Origin: an uncultured Roseburia sp.
GTDB lineage: Bacteria > Bacillota > Clostridia > Lachnospirales > Lachnospiraceae
Length of the DNA stretch: 32,875 bases
Direction: 5' to 3'
Assembly (NCBI GenBank): GCA_910584215.1
Contig: CAJTYI010000005.1
Location: forward strand, 1-32,875
Part shown: piece after piece, positions 22,203 through 29,110 of the stretch
How the letters are laid out: every line of letters starts with the position of its first letter
Position numbering within the stretch: position 1 is the first letter of the stretch
Notes under the pieces: generated by a model
Database searches by the model: none
What the model saw: the letters and a program-made list of their open reading frames with translations, nothing else
Told to the model about the DNA's origin: nothing
Position numbers and translations under genes: made by a program

Positions 22203-23345
22203 ATGATGAAAACACTTTTTTTGCATATCGGGACGGCAAAGACGGGAACAACTTCTATCCAGTTTTTTTGCCGCGAAAATGAAGAACTTTTAAAGCAGCG
22301 CGGCTATTGCTACCCCAAGAGCCCCAAAGCATATCCGTTTGTCTCAAAGGCCAAAAACGGACATATGCTCGAAGCGACAATCCGCGACAAGGAAGGCAAC
22401 CGACTGCTTGAAGAAGAGGAAAAGGATTTCCAGGCATGTATTGCCATGATAAAGAAACAATTTGAAACATATGATACCGTGATTCTCTCGGATGAGGCTA
22501 TCTGGAGAGACCTGTCTTTGGGCCACAAAGACGTGCTGCAAAAAGTTGCCCGCGAGGCGAAAGCGGCAGGATTTGCGCTCAAGGTGATCGTTTATTTGAG
22601 AAGACAGGACCTGATGGCTGTATCCATCTGGAATCAGTATGTCAAGGCGCCTCAGATGGTGACACCATACAATTTTGAGGATTTCTGCAAAAATATGAGG
22701 ATGGACGCCTGGCTTGCCTACGACGAGAAGCTGGACAAGATTGTGCGGGAGGTAGGACGCGAGAATGTTATTGTGCGCCGTTTTGAGCCACAGAACTTCT
22801 ATGGCGGCAATATTTTTCAGGATTTCTTTTACGCAACCGGGATACCGTGGAGCGATGACTATGTGATAACCGAGGAAGTGCGCAACACCAGATTGTCCGG
22901 CAATGCGGTGGAGATCAAGCGCATTTTAAACGGCCTTCCCAAAACCAATAACGTGGAGTACCAAAAGATTCTGCGGGATGTTCTGCTGGAGTGTTCCGAT
23001 ACGCCCACTGCGTCACTGTATTCGAGTGAAGTGCTCACGCCGGATGAGGCGCGCGTATTTATGAAAGATTACGAGGCGTGCAACCGCAAGGTCGCGCAGG
23101 AGTTTTTTGGCGAGGACGAACTGTTTGACATGACAATGGAGGACCGCGGCAAATGGGAGCCGAACAATGCTTTTATGATGGAAGATGTCATCCGTTTTGC
23201 CGGGGTGCTTGGTATGCACCTGATGAAAGAAAACAATAAGCTCAAAAAAGAAGTCAGAGACTTAAAGTCCAAGTTAAAACATCCTGCCCGCGCGGTCACA
23301 TCGCAGATTTGCAAAAAATTTTCCGGCGGCAGCGATGAAGGGTGA
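22203..23345 (+). CDS. Sulfotransferase-like protein
   Basis: A 380-residue protein of the P-loop sulfotransferase fold. The PAPS 5'-phosphosulfate loop is visible as HIGTAKTGTTS (residues 8-18). The 3'-phosphate contact is in VYLRRQDLMAVSIWNQ (Arg 133/134 and Ser 141). The remainder of the catalytic domain extends to about residue 330, followed by a basic coiled-coil tail (NNKLKKEVRDLKSKLKH) that may bind a membrane or partner. There is no signal peptide, so the reaction is cytoplasmic. The acceptor is unknown: a lipid-linked sugar, a glycan precursor or a protein are all possible. Upstream, CysD and CysNC would supply PAPS. YfhO starts three bases after its stop, so the two are almost certainly co-translated and may act on one product. 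Confidence 0.85.
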   Translation: MMKTLFLHIGTAKTGTTSIQFFCRENEELLKQRGYCYPKSPKAYPFVSKAKNGHMLEATIRDKEGNRLLEEEEKDFQACIAMIKKQFETYDTVILSDEAIWRDLSLGHKDVLQKVAREAKAAGFALKVIVYLRRQDLMAVSIWNQYVKAPQMVTPYNFEDFCKNMRMDAWLAYDEKLDKIVREVGRENVIVRRFEPQNFYGGNIFQDFFYATGIPWSDDYVITEEVRNTRLSGNAVEIKRILNGLPKTNNVEYQKILRDVLLECSDTPTASLYSSEVLTPDEARVFMKDYEACNRKVAQEFFGEDELFDMTMEDRGKWEPNNAFMMEDVIRFAGVLGMHLMKENNKLKKEVRDLKSKLKHPARAVTSQICKKFSGGSDEG

Positions 23346-23348
23346 GAA

Positions 23349-26129
23349 ATGACACGGTATGCGAAAGGCATGGTTATGACGATAAAACATTTTTTGACTT
23401 GCCAGGACAGTCGGGACGGCGAAACCGGCCGGTTGTCCTTTCCGAAATATTTTCTGGTTTATACAATAGTGACGCTATTCTTATTCGGCGTCACTTTTGG
23501 TTATTTTGTGCTGCATGGAAAATCACTGGTCTGGAAAGTGGACGGTTTAAAGCAGCACTATACCGCGCTGCTTTATTATTCCAACTATTTGCAGGACATT
23601 GTCAGGACATTGATTTTCGAGCGCCGGCTGGAGATTCCGCTCTATAGCTACAGTCTTGGCTACGGCAGCGATATCCTCTCGACGCTTCATTATTACGCGA
23701 TCGGAGAGCCGTTGACGCTGCTTTCCGTGTTCGTGCCGGACAGATTCATGGGATATTTTTATAATTTTCTCTGTGTCTTTCGCATTTACCTGGCAGGTCT
23801 TTCGTTTTCCTGCTATTGTTTTGGGATGAAACAGAAAAATGCCTGTGCCGTATTGGCCGGCTCGATCGTCTATGCATTCAGCGGTTATGCCATGATAGCG
23901 GCCTATCGGCATCCGTTTTTTGTCATACCTATGATTTACCTTCCCCTTTTGCTTTTGGGCATTGAGAGAGTATTGAAAAAACAAAAGCCAGGTCTTTTCA
24001 TTGCGTCCGTGGCTCTGAGCGCGATCAGCAACTTTTACTTTTTTTATATGTTAGTGGCGCTGGCGGTTATCTATGTTGTGTTCCGCGTTTTTGCCATCTA
24101 CGGTTTTCGGCGGGTGAAAGAAATTGCCGGTGCAGTCCTGCGTCTTGCTGTCTATTCCGTCAATGGCGTGCTCATAAGCGCCGCAATCCTGCTGCCGGTA
24201 CTTTTACTGCTCGCAAGTGACAAGCGCGCCGACAGCCAATTTAGTCTAAGCCTGTATTACAATCCGGAGTTTTATAAGACCTGTCTGTCCAATTTTTTAC
24301 TGCGCAAGGTAAATGCTGCTGCGCCTTCCTGGACCTATTTGGAGTACGTCTCCATTGCCCTTTTGGCGCTGCTTTTTTTGTTTCTGCTGCGCAAAAAACA
24401 TACGGGTTTAAAAATAGGCATTCTTTTGGCAACCTTTTTTTTGCTGTTCCCTGCGGCCGGTTACGCGCTCAACGGGTTTGCTTATCCAAGCAACCGCTGG
24501 ATATGGGGCTTAAGCTTTCTCATCGCTTATATTTTAGTCGCTGTCTGGGATGATCTTTTCGCTGCCGAGAAAAAAACCTTGCTCTCTGCGGCGGCTCTTT
24601 TGGCCGTTTACACCATCCTGGCAGTCGTGCTTGACCGAAAAAATGCGCCGCTGCTGATCGGTATCGTAATGTTTGCCTTTGCCGGTGTGGCGGCGCTATA
24701 TATCCGACAGATCAGCAAACAGCGCGAGGGCGACGGTACGCGCTTTGGCGCGCAAAGGATGCAGCAGCTCTTTCTGCTGCTGATCGTGTTAAATGTCGGG
24801 TGTAACGGTTTTATTGATTATCATCTGATTTCCGATGTGAGTATATATTCTACGGTCGACCAAAAAAAGCTGTCCAACAAGCAGTTTCTCGCCGGGGAGA
24901 CAGCCGCGGTGTTGCGCACAGCGCCTAAAGATCGAAACGATTATTACCGCTATTCGGCGAATTTTACCGCCTTTTTTCACAATGCGTCCTTAAATGCGGG
25001 TATCTCTTCCACGGATTATCAGTGGAGCTTAGACAATGGCGCCATAACGGATTACCGCGCGAGCCTTTCGCTGCTGACCAATTCGGCGTACAACTACAGA
25101 GAGCTTGACGAGAGGACCGCGTTAAACGCGCTTGCCTGCGTCAGATATTTTGTCACAGAGCAGGATGCCGATGCGAGCCATTCCCTCCGCCCATATGGAT
25201 TTGCCGAAGCGTCCAGGCACGGGAACTATATCGTCTATGAAAATCAGTTTCCCTTGCCGCTTGGATACACTTACAGCAGTGTGATTGACGCTGACACATT
25301 CGACGCGCTGACACCGGCGCAGAAAGAGGATGCCATGCTCGACGGCATCGTGCTCGAAGAAAGACCCGACGGTTTTAAAGAGGCACAATTAAAGCCTGCC
25401 GCACAGAACATTTCCTACCAGATCACTTGCGGCAAGAATGTAAAGCAAAAAGATCACACGTTTGTCGTAAAAAAGAATCACGCCAAAGCGACGCTGACAT
25501 TTGAGGGGATGGCGGACGCTGAGACCAGCCTGACACTGCAAAACCTTCGGTTTGAAAATAAGGATAACACGAAAATCCTGATTGGATTGGAAGCGCAAAA
25601 TACCGATGAGGAGGCGGTTTCCAAAAACCTGACGTTTTACACGCCGCAGCATAAAAACTATAACAACCGCCATGAGTTTTTGATTAACTTTGGTTATGAC
25701 GAGCGGGCAAAGACCCAGATTGAGATCACATTTCCGGTAAAAGGAACGTATTCTTATGATGATATCATCGTCGCGTGCCGTCCCATGGAGCGCTACGGGG
25801 AAAAAATCGCGGCGCTTGGGGAAGATGTGCTTGACAATATCGAAATCGGCACAAATCAAATCAGCGGCACAATCGAATTGCAGGAGCCCAAAATTCTCTG
25901 CATCTCCCTCCCTTATTCCAAAGGATGGAGGGCCTATGTAGACGGAGAGAAGACGACGGCGCTGAAAGGCAATAAAATGTTTCTCGCCATTCCGCTCGGC
26001 GCCGGCAGCCACCAGATTGCGCTGTCCTATATGACGCCGGGGTTAAAGGCGGGCATCGTTCTTTCGGCTGTCGGCCTGTTGATGCTCTTGCTGCCATGGG
26101 CCATCCGCCGCGGCGCAGGGAAGTCGTGA
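23349..26129 (+). CDS. yfhO: YfhO-family polytopic membrane protein, likely GT-C glycosyltransferase
   Basis: A 926-residue protein with about a dozen transmembrane segments (first at about 34-55, then a cluster from about 120 to 500) and a C-terminal extracytoplasmic region (about 505-895) followed by a last helix (around 898-918). The loop after the first helix carries the family's acidic motif (WKVDGLKQHY, residues 56-65). Characterised YfhO-type proteins in Bacillus and GtlB in Listeria glycosylate lipoteichoic acid from lipid-linked sugar outside the cell. Its length is normal. GGGTGAG precedes the ATG and overlaps the stop of the sulfotransferase gene. A sulfated or otherwise modified surface glycan is a reasonable product of the pair, but this is inferred. 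Confidence 0.9.
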   Translation: MTRYAKGMVMTIKHFLTCQDSRDGETGRLSFPKYFLVYTIVTLFLFGVTFGYFVLHGKSLVWKVDGLKQHYTALLYYSNYLQDIVRTLIFERRLEIPLYSYSLGYGSDILSTLHYYAIGEPLTLLSVFVPDRFMGYFYNFLCVFRIYLAGLSFSCYCFGMKQKNACAVLAGSIVYAFSGYAMIAAYRHPFFVIPMIYLPLLLLGIERVLKKQKPGLFIASVALSAISNFYFFYMLVALAVIYVVFRVFAIYGFRRVKEIAGAVLRLAVYSVNGVLISAAILLPVLLLLASDKRADSQFSLSLYYNPEFYKTCLSNFLLRKVNAAAPSWTYLEYVSIALLALLFLFLLRKKHTGLKIGILLATFFLLFPAAGYALNGFAYPSNRWIWGLSFLIAYILVAVWDDLFAAEKKTLLSAAALLAVYTILAVVLDRKNAPLLIGIVMFAFAGVAALYIRQISKQREGDGTRFGAQRMQQLFLLLIVLNVGCNGFIDYHLISDVSIYSTVDQKKLSNKQFLAGETAAVLRTAPKDRNDYYRYSANFTAFFHNASLNAGISSTDYQWSLDNGAITDYRASLSLLTNSAYNYRELDERTALNALACVRYFVTEQDADASHSLRPYGFAEASRHGNYIVYENQFPLPLGYTYSSVIDADTFDALTPAQKEDAMLDGIVLEERPDGFKEAQLKPAAQNISYQITCGKNVKQKDHTFVVKKNHAKATLTFEGMADAETSLTLQNLRFENKDNTKILIGLEAQNTDEEAVSKNLTFYTPQHKNYNNRHEFLINFGYDERAKTQIEITFPVKGTYSYDDIIVACRPMERYGEKIAALGEDVLDNIEIGTNQISGTIELQEPKILCISLPYSKGWRAYVDGEKTTALKGNKMFLAIPLGAGSHQIALSYMTPGLKAGIVLSAVGLLMLLLPWAIRRGAGKS

Positions 26130-26177
26130 AACGCCACCCGCCACGGCGCAGGGAAGTTGTGAAACGCTGCGCCGCGG
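26105..26177. repeat. 33-bp tandem duplication across the yfhO stop, with hairpin potential
   Basis: Two copies of a 33-bp unit begin at 26105 and 26138 and differ at a few positions; the yfhO stop lies in the first. A following CTGCGCCGCGG (26167-26177) is the exact complement of 26108-26118, and its first part also pairs with the second copy (26144-26151). Alternative hairpins can thus form between the converging yfhO and FKBP genes, where a bidirectional terminator would be expected. Confidence 0.7.
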
Positions 26178-26194
26178 ATACCGGGGCTAAGCTG

Positions 26195-26746
26195 CTATTC
26201 GTAGATGCCGTTGATCGTCGTGTTGAACACCACGTCCTTGCCGGCAAATTCTTCACCCCAATAGTCGTCGGGAAACGACAGGTTGAGGTCAAATGTTTCT
26301 CCGACCGCATGGCCGATGATGCCCTCCTCAAATCCTTCGATATAGCTGCCGGAGCCGATCTCCAAATCAGTGCCAAAACCGCCGGTGCTGCCGCCGGAGA
26401 ATTCTTCTCCGTCGATATAGCCGGTGTAATCGATATTTACGGTATCTCCGTCAGAGACAATGGTTCCCGGCGTGTTGTTTAGGACTGGCTGGTTGTCATC
26501 GGCGCCGTCTTGTGCATCAGAAGAGAATTCCGTGTCAAAATCGTTCGCGTCGGTGTCTTTGGCATCGTTTTTGGAATCGTTGTTTCCCGAAGTGGCGATC
26601 GAGGCGATAGTGATCACAACTGCGGCGCCGGCCAATACGATGGGAATCCAAACCTTGAGGTTTTGTTTGATAGATGCGCGTTTTGCTGCTTTTTCGCGCT
26701 CTGCGGCGCGCTTTTTCCTGGCAAGTTCTTTGTTTTCTTTTTTCAT
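26195..26746 (-). CDS. Membrane-anchored FKBP-type peptidyl-prolyl isomerase
   Basis: A 183-residue protein. A strongly basic N-terminus (KKENKELARKKRAAEREKAAKR) precedes one transmembrane segment (about 32-53, WIPIVLAGAAVVITIASIA), an acidic and Asp/Asn-rich linker (about 54-90) and a C-terminal FKBP domain (about 97-183: GDTVNIDYTGYIDGEEF, SGSYIEGFEEGIIGHAVGE, FPDDYWGEEFAGKDVVF). The sequence is closest to the isomerase domain of trigger factor. The topology places the domain outside the membrane, so it would help secreted or surface proteins to fold. The start is ATG 26746 with GGAGGAAAATA directly upstream; the longer open frame to 26878 has no ribosome binding site. It is a single gene converging on yfhO and divergent from the HU gene. 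Confidence 0.9.
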   Translation of the reverse strand: MKKENKELARKKRAAEREKAAKRASIKQNLKVWIPIVLAGAAVVITIASIATSGNNDSKNDAKDTDANDFDTEFSSDAQDGADDNQPVLNNTPGTIVSDGDTVNIDYTGYIDGEEFSGGSTGGFGTDLEIGSGSYIEGFEEGIIGHAVGETFDLNLSFPDDYWGEEFAGKDVVFNTTINGIYE

Positions 26747-26954
26747 TATTTTCCTCCATGTGTATACGCTTGATGCGCGTTTGTGGTTTAGCGCGCACGG
26801 CCACGGGTGTCGGAAAAATCCGCATAAAATGATTCCGCCACCGCCTTGGTCCGTGCAATTTGTACCTAAGTATAGCATAATTTTTTTGCGATGTGGTGAA
26901 AAATAAGTAAATTTAAAAAAAAACCGATATTTCCAGCATTTATGGGGATTTTCC

Positions 26955-26983
26955 TTGACAAATAGGGAGAAAACAAGTATAAA
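26955..26983 (+). promoter_or_regulatory. Strong sigma-A promoter of the HU operon
   Basis: TTGACA (26955-26960), 17-base spacer, TATAAA (26978-26983), nearly consensus. The leader to the HU ATG is about 60 bases and contains GGAGGAA. Strong expression is expected for a nucleoid protein. Confidence 0.88.
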
Positions 26984-27048
26984 TAATGAAGTAGGTTTTA
27001 CGAGAGCCTCAAAAATTATTTTGAAAATCCAGAGGAGGAATTTTTAAC

Positions 27049-27324
27049 ATGAACAAAGCAGAATTAGTAGCAGCTATGGCTGAGAAAACTGAATTAAGTA
27101 AAAAGGATGCTGAGGCGGCATTAAAGGCGTTTACAGATGTAGTTACAGAGGAATTAAAGAAAGGCGAGAAGATCCAGTTAGTTGGATTTGGAACATTTGA
27201 AGTATCTGAAAGAGCAGAGAGAACGGGAAGAAATCCGCAGACTGGCGCTGAGATGGTGATTCCGGCTTCTAAGGCTCCGAAGTTTAAAGCAGGCAAAGCA
27301 TTGAAAGATATGATTAACGAATAA
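27049..27324 (+). CDS. hup: HU-family DNA-binding protein
   Basis: A 91-residue histone-like protein that bends and compacts DNA as a dimer. It has the full HU pattern: MNKAELVAAMAEKTELSKKDAE (helical start), a VTEELKKGEKIQLVGFGTFEV core, and the arm with the conserved RTGRNPQTG (residues about 61-69) and APKFKAGKALK at the end. The length is standard. GGAGGAATTTTTAAC precedes the ATG. It heads a cluster (S4 protein, YabP, YabQ, DivIC) that is common in Clostridia; the S4 gene follows two bases after its stop. Confidence 0.97.
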   Translation: MNKAELVAAMAEKTELSKKDAEAALKAFTDVVTEELKKGEKIQLVGFGTFEVSERAERTGRNPQTGAEMVIPASKAPKFKAGKALKDMINE

Positions 27325-27326
27325 AA

Positions 27327-27569
27327 ATGAGATTAGATAAATTTTTGAAAGTATCCCGCTTGATTAAGCGCAGAACCGTGGCAAATGAGGCGTGCGACGC
27401 GGGGCGCGTGACAGTGAATGACAAACCGGCAAAGGCGTCCACAAATGTAAAGGTGGGGGATATCATCGCGATCGGTTTTGGGACAAAGACAGTGACGGTT
27501 CGTGTGTTAAATATATTGGATACCACGAAAAAAGACGAAGCAAAGGATTTATTTGAATACTTGTCATAA
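27327..27569 (+). CDS. rqcP: S4-domain RNA-binding protein, RqcP-like
   Basis: An 80-residue protein, almost entirely one S4 domain (MRLDKFLKVSRLIKRRTVANE at the start, AGRVTVNDKPAKAS in the middle, VKVGDIIAI). It matches Bacillus RqcP (YabO), which binds stalled 50S subunits carrying a peptidyl-tRNA and works with RqcH to add alanine tails in ribosome quality control. The start is two bases after the HU stop and no Shine-Dalgarno sequence is visible upstream, so translation is probably coupled to HU. The cluster order before yabP-yabQ-divIC matches that in Bacillus, except that HU is in front. Confidence 0.9.
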   Translation: MRLDKFLKVSRLIKRRTVANEACDAGRVTVNDKPAKASTNVKVGDIIAIGFGTKTVTVRVLNILDTTKKDEAKDLFEYLS

Positions 27570-27592
27570 CATAAAATCCTTCCGCATAGATT
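27563..27592 (+). promoter_or_regulatory. Candidate sigma-E sporulation promoter before yabP
   Basis: GTCATAA (27563-27569), 15-base spacer, CATAGATT (27585-27592). The mother-cell sigma-E consensus in Bacillus is close to K-M-ATATT and CATACA-x-T with 14-15 bases between. It overlaps the end of rqcP and directly precedes yabP, which is sigma-E controlled in Bacillus. A small hairpin (GCAATG/CATTGC, 27600-27615) would lie at the 5' end of the transcript. Confidence 0.55.
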
Positions 27593-27645
27593 AGTGTTGG
27601 CAATGGAAGCATTGCTGATATTAATATGGGCGGGAGGAATTTTTT

Positions 27646-27936
27646 ATGGATGAACGGCAAAACACCACCTCGAAGTCACACAAGGTGCTTTTGGTCAATC
27701 GCAGTGGCGGCGCGTTTTCCGGTGTGGTCGATGTGCTGTCCTTTGATGTGGCGGAGATTTTGTTGGAGACAGAACTGGGCATGCTTTTAATCAAGGGACA
27801 GGATCTGCATGTCAACCGTCTGAGCCTGGAAAAGGGGGAAGTCGATATCGAAGGACGGATCGATTCGCTGGTCTATTCGGAGGTCAAGAGTGCGGGCAAA
27901 CAGGCGGAGTCTTTCTTTGGGAGATTGTTTAAATAG
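27646..27936 (+). CDS. yabP: Sporulation protein YabP
   Basis: A 96-residue protein with the YabP pattern: HKVLLVNRSGGAFSGVVDVLSFDVAEILLETELGMLLIKGQDLHVNRLSLEKGEVDIEG-type beta-rich core. It is needed at the cortex stage of endospore formation in Bacillus, in the mother cell, where it acts at the forespore outer membrane with YabQ; its exact mechanism is not settled. The size is normal. GGGAGGA precedes the ATG. A sigma-E-like promoter sits just upstream, and its stop overlaps the GTG of yabQ by one base. Presence of the gene marks the host as a spore former or a recent descendant of one. Confidence 0.93.
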   Translation: MDERQNTTSKSHKVLLVNRSGGAFSGVVDVLSFDVAEILLETELGMLLIKGQDLHVNRLSLEKGEVDIEGRIDSLVYSEVKSAGKQAESFFGRLFK

Positions 27937-28409
27937 TGCAGATCAATCCTTCCATCACACAGGAGGCAGTATTTTTGGGGATTTCCCTGCTCCTTGGTGT
28001 CTGCCTGTTCTTTTTATATGATATTTTCCGCATTTTTCGGAGAATCGTCCCGCACGGAAACGTCTGGATTGCGTTGGAAGATATCTGCTACTGGCTGGTA
28101 TGCACTGCGGCCGTGTTTGTCATGCTCTACCAGGAAAATGACGGCATGGTGCGGGGCTTTGCGCTCGGCGGCATCGTGCTTGGTATGCTTTGCTATTATT
28201 GTCTGCTCAGCCGCCTGGTGATTCGGCTGCATGTGGCCGTTCTGCGGGTTGTGCTCGGTGTGCTTCGCAAGATTTTCGGCTTTTTCTCTAAGATTTTTTC
28301 ATTCCTGTTTCGTCCGTTCTTCCGTGTGGGCAAGAAAGGCGGCGGTTTTTTGAAAAAACAATTGAAAAAAGTGGGAAAAGCGTTTAAAATAGGTATCAGT
28401 AAGCATTGA
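27936..28409 (+). CDS. yabQ: Sporulation membrane protein YabQ
   Basis: A 157-residue membrane protein with about four hydrophobic segments (around 12-32, 43-64, 72-93 and a longer stretch near 95-125) and a basic C-terminus rich in Lys and Phe. It fits YabQ, which in Bacillus localises to the outer forespore membrane and is required for spore cortex formation. The start is GTG 27936, whose first base is the last base of the yabP stop codon, so translation is coupled. The ribosome binding site (GGGAG) lies inside yabP. It ends about 30 bases before divIC with no terminator between. Confidence 0.88.
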   Translation: MQINPSITQEAVFLGISLLLGVCLFFLYDIFRIFRRIVPHGNVWIALEDICYWLVCTAAVFVMLYQENDGMVRGFALGGIVLGMLCYYCLLSRLVIRLHVAVLRVVLGVLRKIFGFFSKIFSFLFRPFFRVGKKGGGFLKKQLKKVGKAFKIGISKH

Positions 28410-28439
28410 ACGGTACCGTATCATAGCAGGGAGGAATCT

Positions 28440-28742
28440 ATGGCAGCCAAGAGGAGAAGAAGAAAAGACAACAACTATATCGGCAAGATGTGTATCAGTG
28501 TCATTGTCTTTGTGTTTGCGGCTGTGATCTCGGTGCAGATTTTTCATTTGTATCAAAAAGATAAAGAATATATGCTGCGTCAGGCTGACTTGGAGGAGCA
28601 GCTATTGCAGCAGCAGGAGCGCCAGCAGGAGCTTTCCGATCTGGAAAACTACACGAGGACGCAGGAGTATATCGAGGATGTGGCGAGATCCAAGCTGGGA
28701 CTTGCCTATGATAATGAGATCATATTTAAAGAACAGAAATAG
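28440..28742 (+). CDS. divIC: DivIC/FtsB-type septum protein
   Basis: A 100-residue bitopic protein: basic N-terminus (MAAKRRRRKDNN), one transmembrane helix (about 17-37), a coiled coil (about 38-70, rich in Glu and Gln) and a small C-terminal domain with TQEYIEDVARSKLGLAYDNEIIF. This is the layout of DivIC, which with FtsL and DivIB helps assemble and activate the septal cell-wall machinery. Essential in Bacillus vegetative growth and sporulation septation. GGGAGGAATCT precedes the ATG. It is followed by a terminator. Confidence 0.92.
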   Translation: MAAKRRRRKDNNYIGKMCISVIVFVFAAVISVQIFHLYQKDKEYMLRQADLEEQLLQQQERQQELSDLENYTRTQEYIEDVARSKLGLAYDNEIIFKEQK

Positions 28743-28770
28743 ATGACAATTAGATAGTTATACGGTTCAT

Positions 28771-28812
28771 ACACCGGAACATGGGTATTATTCCTGCGCT
28801 CCGGTGTTTTTT
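28771..28812 (+). terminator. Rho-independent terminator after divIC
   Basis: ACACCGGA (28771-28778) pairs with TCCGGTGT (28800-28807) over a 21-base loop and is followed by a T-run to 28812. It closes the HU-to-divIC cluster. Confidence 0.85.
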
Positions 28813-28814
28813 AT

Positions 28815-28895
28815 GCGCAGGGGTGCGAAGTGAAAATAGCTGCTGTTGCAGCACGCACCCCGCGCAGCGAGTAGGGAAGAAATCTCCCCTACTCG
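28815..28895. ncRNA. GC-rich structured intergenic element, possible small RNA or repeat
   Basis: Directly after the divIC terminator. GCGC then GGGGTGCG (28815-28827) pair with CGCACCCC then GCGC (28854-28865), enclosing GCTGC/GCAGC (28839-28843 and 28848-28852). A second hairpin follows: CGAGTAGGG (28868-28876) with CCCTACTCG (28887-28895). No coding frame explains it. It could be an RNA, a mobile palindromic repeat, or paired hairpins acting on transcription of either side. Confidence 0.45.
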
Positions 28896-28980
28896 ATTGC
28901 ACATGGGTCCCCCATATGGAAGTTTGCTGCCGACACAGTATGCGGGCCGCGCGAGCATTTTTTGATTTTTTTTAGGATAT

Positions 28981-29005
28981 AATTCGACAAAATTCGACAA
29001 TTGTC
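28981..29005 (+). promoter_or_regulatory. Tandem decamer operator candidate before the LytTR gene
   Basis: AATTCGACAA occurs twice in direct contact (28981-28990 and 28991-29000), and the second copy runs into GACAATTGTC (28996-29005), a 10-bp palindrome. It sits about 30 bases upstream of the -35 element, a position suited to an activator. LytTR proteins bind direct repeats, though known sites are spaced further apart. Confidence 0.4.
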
Positions 29006-29032
29006 CCGCCACGATACTACGTTTGTCCCAAA

Positions 29033-29062
29033 TTGCAGAAAGTTTTCTGATTTTTGTATAGT
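29033..29062 (+). promoter_or_regulatory. Sigma-A promoter of the LytTR gene
   Basis: TTGCAG (29033-29038), 18-base spacer, TATAGT (29057-29062), about 48 bases before the ATG. Confidence 0.6.
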
Positions 29063-29110
29063 GTAATGTTGAAAGCTCATACGCTGACAGATTAAAGGGG
29101 AGTAAAGAGG

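Larger units (their letters stand above)
28743..29110. other. Intergenic region between divIC and the LytTR gene
   Basis: About 370 bases without a gene. It contains the divIC terminator, the structured element at 28815-28895, two direct copies of AATTCGACAA (28981-29000) and the promoter of the LytTR gene at 29033-29062. A minus-strand open frame covering it has no recognisable product. Confidence 0.6.

Noticed and set aside
26747..26878. Longer N-terminus of the FKBP gene
   Set aside because: GGAGGAAAATA directly before ATG 26746 and the basic anchor sequence define the start.
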